A stretch of 64,000 bases of DNA from NCBI RefSeq assembly GCF_002215215.1, contig NZ_CP018632.1:4770501-4834500 (forward strand), in the 5' to 3' direction. Source of the stretch: Granulosicoccus antarcticus IMCC3135. GTDB lineage: Bacteria; Pseudomonadota; Gammaproteobacteria; Granulosicoccales; Granulosicoccaceae. Within the stretch, counting starts at the first letter, position 1. Each line of letters opens with the position of its first letter. The position numbers and the translations under genes are program-made. Below are positions 17,861-28,100 of the stretch, in pieces. The notes beneath the pieces are model-generated. The model saw only the letters and a program-made list of their open reading frames with translations. It was not told the DNA's origin and ran no database searches.

Positions 17861-18025
17861 ATGCTTAGTTGGGCTATTACATTCTTCATCATCGCTATTA
17901 TAGCTGCCGTTCTCGGTTTTGGCGGTATTGCAGGAAGCGTTTCCGGCATCGCGCAAATTTTGTTTATAGTCTTTGCTGTCTTGACCGTCATATCATTCTT
18001 CGGGGGCAAGACAAGGAGGATTTGA
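17861..18025 (+). CDS. DUF1328 (YtjA-like) small membrane protein
   Basis: 54 aa, starting [19 protein letters not shown] and ending in a basic tail (GKTRRI). Two hydrophobic helices separated by [11 protein letters not shown] match the DUF1328/YtjA family of tiny inner-membrane proteins of unknown function. AAGGA lies 8-9 bases before the ATG. It stands alone: 274 bp after the dehydrogenase gene and just before a MITE-like element. The 17587-17860 stretch before it shows nothing I can name. Confidence 0.85.
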   Translation: MLSWAITFFIIAIIAAVLGFGGIAGSVSGIAQILFIVFAVLTVISFFGGKTRRI

Positions 18026-18067
18026 ACATCCGATCCTTGACTACTTAGTGCTCGTGAAACACAAAGA

Positions 18068-18115
18068 AGGCGTTGAGACTGACTCTCTGCGCCTCGATTC
18101 TACTGGATTGAATCG
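18068..18115 (+). terminator. Two adjacent hairpins after the DUF1328 gene
   Basis: The first hairpin pairs AGGCG...GAGA with TCTC...CGCCT (18068-18094). The second has a perfect 6-bp stem CGATTC/GAATCG (18095-18115). They follow the DUF1328 stop by 43 bp and could end its transcript, but no T-run follows, so a rho-independent terminator is only a possibility. Confidence 0.3.
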
Positions 18116-18122
18116 GAAGGCA

Positions 18123-18393
18123 GCCTAGTGGGTCGATTGGGAAATAAGGTAATGCTCAGCGAGTTTATCAGCCGTGATGGCAAGGCGTTCCCGTGAAGGC
18201 GTACCGGGGTACTCCGAGGGGGAACAACGCAGACAGCGCGGCTGACAAGCTCGCCCTTCGGGAGCCTGCATGCGCCCTGCCGTCTGCGTTGCCCCTCCTC
18301 GTCGCACTCCAGTGCGCCTTCGTCGGGTCGCCTTGTCGGCCGGGCGCATGCAGACTCTGAGTATCACCTTATTTTCCAATCGACCCACTAGGC
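18123..18393. mobile_element. MITE-like element with 37-bp terminal inverted repeats
   Basis: The left end (18123-18159, GCCTAGTGGGTCGATTGG...) and right end (18357-18393) match in inverted orientation at 34 of 37 positions. The 271-bp unit encodes no protein and is highly folded inside: a perfect 12-bp pair (18266-18277 with 18342-18353, CTGCATGCGCCC) and a 10-bp pair (18225-18234 with 18282-18291, CAACGCAGAC). These are the marks of a miniature inverted-repeat transposable element moved by a transposase elsewhere. No clear target duplication is seen beyond a possible GC dinucleotide. The right end carries the stop codon of the metallophosphoesterase gene. It fills most of the gene-free stretch 18026-18368. 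No second copy was noticed in this window. Confidence 0.75.
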
Positions 18394-19220
18394 ACGCTTC
18401 TCAGCTCCACTGATCGAGTGGCCTGCTGAAAAAACTGCCTCCCCTCCACCCTGTAATCCCACCGCTCTACAGCTATTCCATCGAAACCAGCGCGCTCATC
18501 AATCTTGACAAGATTGTACGAATTGGGATGGTCATGACGGACTCGTTTCGATATGGCAGTGCCTGCGTTCAGTATCCACATCGGTGGCTCGCCCTCACCT
18601 GTGTTTGCGATCAACTGCTCAGTTGCATCGAGTAGAAACGGGCGATGCACATGTCCGCTAAGAATGAGATTAACTCCTGCACCATGCCAGGCTCGACAAG
18701 TCTCCGAATCGCCGTGATGGGCATCACCCTTGTCAGACAGGGAATTGATACCCAGGGGGTGATGCGTGACCACCACATTGACATCGCCTTCAGCGCATTC
18801 CTGCGCGACTCTGGCAACCTCATTTCGACGCCTTGATGTGATGAAACCACTCGCATGCCGCTCTCTGCGAACGGAGTTGACGGTGATGAATCTTACACGC
18901 CCCACATGCTGCACAGCCACCCGAGTGCTGCCGAACACGGAGCGATAACGGTGAAACGGGCTGAACATCCTCATTACGGGATTAAACAGAGGGATATCAT
19001 GATTGCCTGGAACGACAATAACTTCGGTATCGGTTTTATCAATTTCCTCCACGAAGCGTTTGGCAGCTCGAAACTCACGCCATTTGGCACGCTGAGTCAG
19101 ATCGCCGCTAATCACTACCACCTCTGGCGATAGTTCCCTTACCTGCCTGATCAGAGAGCTAAGCACTTGCGCGGATTCCGTCCCGAAGTGAAGATCAGAC
19201 AAGTGCATGATCGTAATCAT
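18369..19220 (-). CDS. Calcineurin-like metallophosphoesterase
   Basis: 283 aa from the ATG at 19220, which overlaps the stop of the upstream lipid-kinase gene (ATGA). A longer frame to 19262 exists but would run into that gene. All five metal-binding motifs are visible: DLHFG (~8), GDLTQR (~40), GNHD (~75), THHPLG (~150) and GHVHRP (~188), as in class III phosphodiesterases of the Icc/CpdA type. Substrates of this group range from cAMP to phospholipid headgroups. The coupling to a diacylglycerol-kinase-like gene favours a lipid or phosphate-ester substrate, though this is inference. The last residues (PSGSIGK) and stop are encoded by the inverted repeat of a MITE, so the original C-terminus was probably different. 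Confidence 0.85.
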   Translation of the reverse strand: MITIMHLSDLHFGTESAQVLSSLIRQVRELSPEVVVISGDLTQRAKWREFRAAKRFVEEIDKTDTEVIVVPGNHDIPLFNPVMRMFSPFHRYRSVFGSTRVAVQHVGRVRFITVNSVRRERHASGFITSRRRNEVARVAQECAEGDVNVVVTHHPLGINSLSDKGDAHHGDSETCRAWHGAGVNLILSGHVHRPFLLDATEQLIANTGEGEPPMWILNAGTAISKRVRHDHPNSYNLVKIDERAGFDGIAVERWDYRVEGRQFFQQATRSVELRSVPSGSIGK

Positions 19221-20230
19221 TCTGACTCGACTTCCTCTTCTAGTAATGGACGAACTAACCACTGTGGCTTTTCACTCACTTTTACCACCAGAGGCAGGCG
19301 TAACTTGCAAGCCTCGCCATCTACCGACACATCAATCACTTTGGACCTGCGACGCCCGATATCAATTTTTATTTCGTTGAAAACAAAGGTATTCAGCTCG
19401 GGCGTCTCGCTGACCCGCCCCCAGAAACCACGCCATATGGTGGCTAGCTGTGTTGCGACTCCCACCGGCGCAAGAACCGCGCAGACCATCTCATCTTTGC
19501 CGAATCCAGGTAGAGAGTCAACGCCCACTAGCTCAAGCTGCAAGCGGTTGTTACACAATATCAACGTACTGCAATCAACACTGGTTTGTCTTGATTGACT
19601 GGTGATATTCAAACGCATTCTGGACGATTGATGCAATGCCGAAACTATTGCCGCAAGACTGGCCACTCCACGGGTGCGCCCCAGAGTTTTCTTGAAACCT
19701 TCACGCTCACGCTGCAGTCGGGCATACGAGCCAATACTGGCATTGACCATGAACTGACGGTCGTTGATCATCCCCACTCTGGTGGCTTGAGGCCTTGAGC
19801 ATAATATCAGCTTGACTGCCTCACCCGTGTCCTCTGGTATGCCATGTGAGCGGGCTACAAAGTTGAACGTTCCCGACGGAATTATCGCAAGCGCTTGTTG
19901 TCTGCCTACCGCAAGAGCTATCGCCGCATTGATGGTGCCATCGCCACCTGAGACCACCAGCGTACCTGAACATGCTTCTGCCTTGTCCAGAGCGGATGTC
20001 AGCGCCTGCTCCAGACTCTGTGCGCTTTCTCTACCCAGATACATGAACGGTCGCTGCGCGGATTCAAGCTCAGCCTGAATAATGCGACGCATCTCCTCTG
20101 TGTCTCTATTACCGGACTGATCATTCATGTAAATGACCAGCGGTCCGGTAATACTCGGCGCCTCGGTGTTGCTGTTCATACTTGGAGCTTTGGCATAGAT
20201 ATCCACAGCTTCCGGTTGATCTCCCATCAT
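19217..20230 (-). CDS. Diacylglycerol kinase / YegS-like lipid kinase
   Basis: 337 aa. The N-terminal domain starts VIYMNDQSG (~30), carries the nucleotide-binding signature SGGDGTINAA (~93-102), then IIPSGTFNFVAR (~116), which are hallmarks of the DAGK catalytic family. The C-terminal beta-rich domain ends around VSVDGEACKL. It is expected to phosphorylate a membrane lipid such as diacylglycerol with ATP at the inner face of the membrane. A Met at residue 18 is an alternative start. Its stop overlaps the start of the metallophosphoesterase gene by 4 bp, so the two are translated together. Confidence 0.85.
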   Translation of the reverse strand: MMGDQPEAVDIYAKAPSMNSNTEAPSITGPLVIYMNDQSGNRDTEEMRRIIQAELESAQRPFMYLGRESAQSLEQALTSALDKAEACSGTLVVSGGDGTINAAIALAVGRQQALAIIPSGTFNFVARSHGIPEDTGEAVKLILCSRPQATRVGMINDRQFMVNASIGSYARLQREREGFKKTLGRTRGVASLAAIVSALHQSSRMRLNITSQSRQTSVDCSTLILCNNRLQLELVGVDSLPGFGKDEMVCAVLAPVGVATQLATIWRGFWGRVSETPELNTFVFNEIKIDIGRRRSKVIDVSVDGEACKLRLPLVVKVSEKPQWLVRPLLEEEVESE

Positions 20231-20375
20231 CGTCGTTCAAACCCTACCTGCAGTGGATTGATGGACTCGGTACGTCAGGCTTCCTGCTGCCATCTCGTTT
20301 GAATCGTGGGCAAAGTGTGCTCCCCACCTGCCCGCTTCTGAAACGTTCTGTCAAATTTACGCACTCGGTACTCAA

Positions 20376-21716
20376 TCACTGAGTATCTGCAATCGCATCC
20401 TCGTCAGGCGTGACTCGCCAGACAATATTCCCTACATCATCAGTGCTTAACAGGGCCCCTTCACTGTCGACTGCCACGTCAACAGGTCTACCCATTGCCT
20501 CATCATCTGCATTGACGAACCCCGTCAGGATGTCTTCCGGTTCGCCAGCAGGTATGCCGTCTTCGAAGGGTACAAAGATAACCTTGTAGCCGCTGCGCGG
20601 TTTACGATTCCAGGATCCATGTTGGCCGACGAAGACGCCATGTCGATAATGATCAGGGAACAGTGAGCCGGTGTAGAACGTCAGGCCCAATGATGCTGTA
20701 TGAGGACCCAGTGCATAATCAGGGACAATGGCATTTTCAACAAACTCCGGGCGCTGTGGCTTGACCCGTGTGTCGACATGCTGCCCATAATAGCTGTAGG
20801 GCCAACCGTAAAAGCCCCCCCGTTTCACTGACGTCATGTAATCAGGAACCAGATCACTGCCAAGCTCATCACGCTCGTTAACGGCGACCCACAGCTTACC
20901 TGAATCTGGCTGCCAGTCCATACCGACAGGATTTCGTAGTCCTGATGCGAAGACGACAGTATCTCCTGAGCTCGCATCGATCTCCAGGATAGCCGCTCGA
21001 TTGGTTTCATTCTCCATGCCGTTCTCGGCCACGTTGCTGTTGGAGCCCACACCCACGTACAGCTTCTTGCCATCAGGACTGGCAATCAGACTCTTGGTCC
21101 AATGGTGATTGATTTTTCCTGCAGGCAAGTTGGCTAACAGCACAGCGGGTGTGCCGATGCTGGTATCACCCTCCTCATAGGGAAACTTCACCAGCGAATC
21201 GGTATTGGCAACATACAAAGTGTTGCCAACCAGCGCCATGCCAAAAGGTGAGGTTAGATCACTGAGAAAGACCGACTGAAATTCTGCCACCCCGTCATGA
21301 TCGGCATCACGCAGCAATGTGATTCTGTCCGCACTCGGCACACCGGCCCCCGCTCGTTTCATGACCCTCGCCATGATGCGTCCCTTGATACCCTTAGGAG
21401 GTTTAGCTTGAGCATTGGATTCTGCAACCAGCACATCGCCATTGGGAAGCACATATAGCCAGCGCGGATGATCCAGGCCTTCTGCAAAACGGTTGACTCT
21501 CATGCCCACTGCAGCCTCTGGTGTAGCACCTTCAGGCCAGGATGTTGCCTCGGCAATGTTCACTGTCGGAATCAACGTCTTGTTCGGCTCTGGCAGCTGC
21601 GGATTTTCACCCTGCCCTTGCCGCACCGCAAGCGTTGCACTCTCTCCGCAGGCTGACAACAGAAAGGCTGACAACACGACGAGAAAACCCTGGCTGACTG
21701 CAGAATATGAATGCAT
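20376..21716 (-). CDS. PQQ-dependent sugar dehydrogenase, sorbosone-dehydrogenase-like lipoprotein
   Basis: 446 aa. The signal peptide ends in a lipobox (LLSAC, ~20), so it is lipid-anchored. The body is a six-bladed soluble glucose/sorbosone dehydrogenase propeller: [11 protein letters not shown] (~105), [16 protein letters not shown] (~160), [10 protein letters not shown] (~215), [12 protein letters not shown] (~255), [11 protein letters not shown] (~300) and [11 protein letters not shown] (~355). The family oxidises sugars or aldehydes with PQQ, passing electrons to the respiratory chain; many marine members have unknown substrates. It is followed 33 bp after the small secreted protein gene on the same strand, so the two may share a transcript. 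Confidence 0.85.
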   Translation of the reverse strand: MHSYSAVSQGFLVVLSAFLLSACGESATLAVRQGQGENPQLPEPNKTLIPTVNIAEATSWPEGATPEAAVGMRVNRFAEGLDHPRWLYVLPNGDVLVAESNAQAKPPKGIKGRIMARVMKRAGAGVPSADRITLLRDADHDGVAEFQSVFLSDLTSPFGMALVGNTLYVANTDSLVKFPYEEGDTSIGTPAVLLANLPAGKINHHWTKSLIASPDGKKLYVGVGSNSNVAENGMENETNRAAILEIDASSGDTVVFASGLRNPVGMDWQPDSGKLWVAVNERDELGSDLVPDYMTSVKRGGFYGWPYSYYGQHVDTRVKPQRPEFVENAIVPDYALGPHTASLGLTFYTGSLFPDHYRHGVFVGQHGSWNRKPRSGYKVIFVPFEDGIPAGEPEDILTGFVNADDEAMGRPVDVAVDSEGALLSTDDVGNIVWRVTPDEDAIADTQ

Positions 21717-21749
21717 ACATGCCTCTAAACGTTGACTAAATGAAAATTT

Positions 21750-22022
21750 CTACTTGATAAGTGCACCGCAATCGTCAATGTCCTTTTGTTCCACACCGTC
21801 ACCGGCCTTGTCAGATTCGTTAACTTTCTCACAGTCTTTGATATTGCCAGAAGCCTCACCCGATTCGGATTTTTCCTGTTCCGGCGTCTGTGTTTCAGTC
21901 TCGACCACCTCCTTTTTGAGCTTCTCGGGTACCTTGCTATCCTCTGCATGAAGCCCTGAAATAGTCAATAACTGAAAACTCATGATGATTGCTGCAAGAC
22001 TCTTGCAAGATACTGTTTTCAT
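21750..22022 (-). CDS. Small secreted acidic protein, unknown
   Basis: 90 aa from the ATG at 22022, which has AGAGGA just upstream. A longer frame reaches 22121 but adds no signal. Residues 1-26 are a signal peptide (SLAAIIMSFQLLTISGLHA). The mature part is about 64 residues of Glu/Lys/Ser-rich, low-complexity sequence with two Cys in similar settings (IKDCEK and IDDCGA) that could form a disulfide. No family recognised. It lies between ndvB and the sorbosone-dehydrogenase-like gene on the same strand. Confidence 0.6.
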   Translation of the reverse strand: MKTVSCKSLAAIIMSFQLLTISGLHAEDSKVPEKLKKEVVETETQTPEQEKSESGEASGNIKDCEKVNESDKAGDGVEQKDIDDCGALIK

Positions 22023-22134
22023 CCTCTGATCCATTGGTTTGATTAGTTTTAAAGGAGCTCTACTTGCCTCTGTATGGTTGGATACCCTACACGGCCTTCC
22101 GCGAAATTCTGGCCCACGCAATTTTTACAACCTC

Positions 22135-25100
22135 TCAGTCCAACGGCCATCCCCGCTCAACGTCAAGCACAGTGTCGTTGATCGATACGGTAGTGTTGCC
22201 TGCCTGTTGCTCCACTTTTATATTCAGAACCTGAGTACCGAGACGTAACGTGGCCTCATATCCAGGCCAGGAGGATGGCAGAACGGGCACAACATACAAC
22301 ACTGAACCGCGACGTGTAATGCCCAGTATGGACTCTACTGCAGCCCTGTATAGCCAGCTCGCAGATCCTGTATACCAAGTCCAGCCGCCGCGTCCGGCAC
22401 GCCCCTCACCCGCATAGACATCGGCTGCTACGACATAAGGCTCGACACGATAGATATCCGCAGACTCCTTGTCAGTGGCGTGCATGACTGGATTCAGTCG
22501 TTGCCAACAGGTGTAGGCGTCATCACCCCGGCCCAGCTGCGCCAGGGCAATAACCACCCAGGTTGCCGCATGTGTATATTGGCCGCCATTTTCTCGAACC
22601 CCCGGAGGGTAGCCTTTGATATAGCCAGGTTCTTTATCTGTATTAGCGAACGGAGGCACAAACAACCTTATCGTGTCAGTTTTGTTATCAACAAGACGCT
22701 CCAGCACACTGTTCATGGCCTTGGCCGCACGTGTCGGACCTGCCAACCCTGACATGACACTCCATGACTGGGCTATCGAATCGATACGACATTCCACACT
22801 GGCCGATGAACCCAACGCTGTGCCGTCGTCGTACCAGGCACGCAGGTAATGATCCTGCTCCCAGGCGTCACTTTCCAACGCAACCAGCAATGCGTCAAGA
22901 TGCGCCTGCCAAAGAGCCACACGTGATGTATCACCGCGTTGCTCTGCCAACGGAATGAATCGTGAAAGGGTACTGGCCAGAAACCACCCTAACCAGACGC
23001 TCTCACCACGTCCCTGTTCACCGACTCGATTCATTCCATCATTCCAGTCACCGCCGAGCATCAATGGCAGTCCATGCACGCCAGTGCGTTTCATGGCCAG
23101 TGCCAGAGCACAGACGCAGTGCTCGTACAACGCAGACTTCTCCTGCGAGGTGTCCGGCAAAAACATCCGGTCGTGCTCCCCAGGCTCAAGCTCTGGCCCT
23201 TCCAGAAAAGAGAGCTCCTCATCCAGAATGGCAGAGTCGCCAGTCACTGACACATAATGGGCTACGCCGTAAGCCAGCCACACCACATCATCGGATATCA
23301 GCGTTCGCACACCCACGCCACTGCCCGGCAGCCACCAGTGCTGGACATCACCCTGGTAGAATTGTCTCGAAGCTGCATTGAGAATCTGTCGACGGGCAAG
23401 CGAGGGCTCATGCAGCAGGAACGCCATGGTGTCCTGTAATTGGTCACGAAAGCCGTACGCGCCACTCGCCTGATAAAAAGCCGCACGTGCCTGCAATCGA
23501 CACCCAACGCTCTGATAGGGCAACCAGGTATTCACTAATAGATCCATGGCTTTATCTGGTGTTTGCACTTGCAGAACATCTGTCAGTCCATGCCAGCGTT
23601 GCCGAACGGCTTCGAGCGAATCATCAAACGAATGTTGCCTGTGCTTGTGCACAAGATGAAGTGCCTGATATTCCGAGCTTGCATCACCCAACATAAAAGT
23701 GAGTTGCTGTTCTTCACCGGCTTCCAGCGTCACATCAACAGATAGTGCAGCACAGGGGTCCCGTGTATAAACCCCTGTCGCATCACTCAGCAAATCACCC
23801 GTGAGCATGGGCTGCGGCAACCAGACAGTGCCATCTCCCAGTGCGGACTGACGGTGACAGGTCCACGACGAGAGCGGGCGATCGCAGGCAACAAACGCTG
23901 TATGAGCTGCGTAGTCATTGCTGTATGGGTTGCTCGCCAGCATTACTTCGTCGCTGGAGGATAGACGTGCATTGATGGTGGATGCCGTACGTGCCCTGTC
24001 GTTACCCAGAACCCATTCGACATAGTGATAGATACGCAAGCTGCGCTTGCGCGATCCCGAGTTGCACAGTGCCAGACGCGTCAGCTTCACGGGGTCTGTG
24101 ACGTGAACCGTTTGCAACAACGACAGCGACAGTGTCTGCGTTTTACTGGAGAATCGACTATAACCCAGACCATGCCGTATCTCGAACTGATCCTGCCCTG
24201 ATCCACAGAGTGCCGGCATGGGGCTGCAGACAGCGCCGGTATCCAGATCCACAATCAGCCAGGTTTCTCCGGGACGATCGACAACCGGATCATTGCTCCA
24301 AGGTGTCAGTTGATAATCTCGCGAGTTACTGCTCCAGGTATAACCCGTTCCCTCGGCTGAAACATGAGCACCAAAATTGTCGTTCGACAGTACGTTTATC
24401 CATGGATGCGGCGTCGCATGCCCGGCGGGCAGGTTAATCACGTACTCTCGCCTGGCTTCGTCAAAACCGCCATAACCGTTCCAATACTGCAACTGCGAAC
24501 CTGCATCCGGAGGAACTGCTACATCTTCGCGTCGTGACGCATGCAACACTTGCGGAACCAAAGGCCTGGACCTGGAACGCCGCCCACGGACTCGCCATAC
24601 CCGTTTCGCCCGCTCTATCTGAGTCGTGAATTTTCCATTACGAGCCTGGAAAATGACCCTTGCCGTCGCCATCAGACTTTTATGAAGCGTATCGGGAATC
24701 AGATCACGCCTTAGCGCGAAGATATGATTGGCGCCATCACCACTACTTCCACGTAATCGCGCATTTTCACATAGCGCTTCTATGGCAAGCTGCAGATCCT
24801 GGGTATAGGAACTCAACCTCTCATTGACAACAACCAGATCGGTCAGAAACCCACGTGCCCGGAAGTACTCCTGCGCACGCAAGGATTTTCTGACTATCTC
24901 GATATCGGTTTCTGCATCAATTCGCAGAATCAGAATCGGATAATCACCTGATATACCCAATGACCATAACGTGGACTGCTGGGACAAGGCATGATCACTG
25001 GCATCTGGTCCCAGAATACTTTGTGAAAAAATCAGATGACTGGCCAGAGTCTGAAAGACAATGGCCTCTTCGGGTGACATGCCCACGTAGCGCAGCTGCA

Positions 25101-28100
25101 CCTGGGAGCGTGTCCAGGCATGCATCGCTTCACGCTCAAAACACTCCGGATGCTGCAATCGGGCAATACCGGTCTCAAGCTGCGCACCGGAAGGTGCGGC
25201 CAGCGTCCAGAAAATCATGCTTGTCTGTTTGCCCGCAGGGATTCTTATCGTTCGGCGCAGTGCAAACACCGGATCCAGCGTGAACTCACTGCCCGCGGTA
25301 AATACAGCATCCTTATCGAACGCTGCAGCAATATCGAGACGACGCCCTCGACCGATAAACCGACGTCGATCGGTCTCCGCTTCCGTATTCGATTTGTTGC
25401 GCTGGCTACTGACCACCAGATGCGCAACCTCCATATCTGGCTCATCATGCCTTCGGCGGTTACGAACCGCGCGTATGACGCTTTTATCAGCAGAGACAGT
25501 CGTGCGCACGAACAACTTGGAGAATGCCGGGTGCGCCTTGTCGGCACTCGCCAGCGACAGCACTGGCTCACTGTAGCTGGTGACATCCAGAAATCGCTCT
25601 TTGTCACCGTCATTGAATAGGGTGATGCGATGCCCCTGAGCATCAGTCTCACTGGCAACAATGACCTCCACCAGAGTACGCAGCGAGCCGACACGTTTGT
25701 GGAACTCTGCCCGGCTATCAGAGAACACTGCCTCACAGACTTCTCCATTTGCCCGGCGAGGCTCAGCCGTTGCAGACCACCATTCACCGCTTTTCTGGTC
25801 ACGGACAAAGAGAAACTGCCCCTGATGAGCTTCGTTGACGTCTGCCGTCCAGCGATTCACAGACAGGCCATTCCAGCTGGCATGTCCAGAACCCGTAGCA
25901 GTCATCATCAATGAATAGTGCCCATTGGATAACAGACTGACTGCGCGCTCACTGGCCACAGGATCAGTAATCGTTCGATGAACCGGCCCCAAGGGCTCGT
26001 TCCGACCCGATATCAGATCTGCCTCATGCTGATTGACCGACGAGACAGGCACGTTGCGTGGCGCATTCTCCTGTAACAGCAGCTCAGCGGCTTCTATGAC
26101 CGGATCGCTATGAAAACGGGTACGCAAACGGCCCTGAAAGACCACGTTGGATATCGCCAGAATCGACATTCCATGATGATGCGCCATGTAGTTTCTGACA
26201 ATTGCAAACCGGGTGTTCTCGGGTAGCCGTGAGTGGGTAAAATCAATTGCGTCATGAAAACCATAGCGGCCAAGTGCGCCCATTTTCGTCAAACGATCAA
26301 GATTGACGATGGCTGCACGGGGTTGGTATTGAGCGGCAAGCATGGTGGCATAGGGTGCAATGACCAGATTCTCTGCCAGCCCCCGCTTCATGCCCAGCGT
26401 CGGCACACCAAAGTTTGCATACTGGTATGTCATCTCCTGGTCCCGAGCATTGAATGCCGACTCGGAAATGCCCCATGGCACCTTGCATTGTCGGCCATAC
26501 TCGATCTGTCTTTTTATGGCCTGTGCATTGGACTGAGAGAGTATTCCACCAGGTTGCTCCTGCATGACAAGAGGCGGCATCAGATACTCGAACATTGATC
26601 CTGACCAGGAAACAAGTGCCCCAAGGTTGCCCACAGGAACGATGGGGCGTCCCAGACGAAACCAGTGTTCGGTCGGCAAATCGCCCTTGGCGATACCGAA
26701 GAGACTGGTCAGTCTTGCTTCAGAGGCAAGCAGGTCATAGCACGACTGATCCAGCTCATCGGTGTCCGGCCGGTAGCCTATCGCCAGCAGTCGGCGCTCG
26801 GGCCGCAGAAGAAAGGCAAAATCCATATTGAATGCCAGAGTGCGTGCACGGTCCCGCAAGAATTCAAGCCGAGAGCGCAAGACCTCAACAGCGGCTTGCT
26901 CCAACCGCGTATCCTCCAGCGTTGCCCGGCAGTTCTGCGTCACCGCATGCGCCCATTCGATAAGCGCACCCGTTCGTTGCGACCCGGTTTCCAGATCAAT
27001 CTCACGGGCAAGCTTTTCGATATCCTCTGCCATTGTGAGCAAATAGCTGGTCGTGACAGCGGCAAATTCCGGCTCGCGAATCAGGGCATCGGTCGTACGT
27101 TGAAAGCCATTGATGCGCTCCTCGAGGCGGCGTCGCAGAGGTCGAAGACTACGCCTGTCATCAGGCACGGCGGCCAACTCTTCAGCCACGATGGAAATGC
27201 AATCAGCGATTCCTTCATACCCTGCCTGCAGATAGGCATAGGGTGCCTCAGCCCAATCGCGGCAAGTCGCTGAAAGTGTAATCAGGTGTCCGGCCAGATT
27301 GCCACTATCCACCGCTGACACGTAAGGAGGCTGAAGCACCTTGCAGGTTTTCGTATCGTACCAATTGAACAGATGACCGCGATGCTTGTCCAGAGCTTCC
27401 ACCGTAGCCAGCGTATCTTCGATTCGCTGCACCGTATCCTGAATAGCAATCCAGCCGAAGTCACGAGCAGATATCACAGACAACAGGTAGAGCCCGATAT
27501 TGGTCGGAGAGGTTCGGTTGGCAACAACCGGCTCCGGATGTTCCTGAAAATTGTCGGGTGGCAGACTATTGTGCTCTGGCGTGACAAAAGTCTCGAAGTA
27601 ATGCCACGTACGTCGTGCAATTGTGCGGAATTGGCGTCGCTCCTCGACACTGACTTCAAGCCGATCCTGAGTCTCAGCCGATTGACTGACCTTCCATGCC
27701 AGCAATGGCGAGGCGACCCACAACGCACATAACGGTGCTGCCACTAACAGCGTGTCGTTTCCGGCCGCCATTGCCAGTAAAAAACCAATGCCACCAATCA
27801 ATACTGCACCGGGCATGACACGATAATAGTCCGATATGCCCCAGTTGGCGCCAGCATGTGCCTGCGCCGCTGTGCGCCATTCCAGCAAGTTCTGACGACT
27901 CACAAACAGGCGATACAGAGTCCTGCCGATGGCATCTGCCATGGACACGGCACTGTGGGCGATAAAGACAATGCGCAGAAGGACTTGTGAAGTTGCCGAG
28001 CCAATCTCGGTGATCACGGAGCTGATATGTACCCTCAGCACACGTTCATCCCCTGCCGGAAAAATCCCTTCAACAACACTCAGAGTTGGTGCGATGAACA

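Noticed and set aside
25120-25620. 166-codon + strand frame and several others across 22-30 kb
   Set aside because: All lie antisense to the intact ndvB gene and show no family features.
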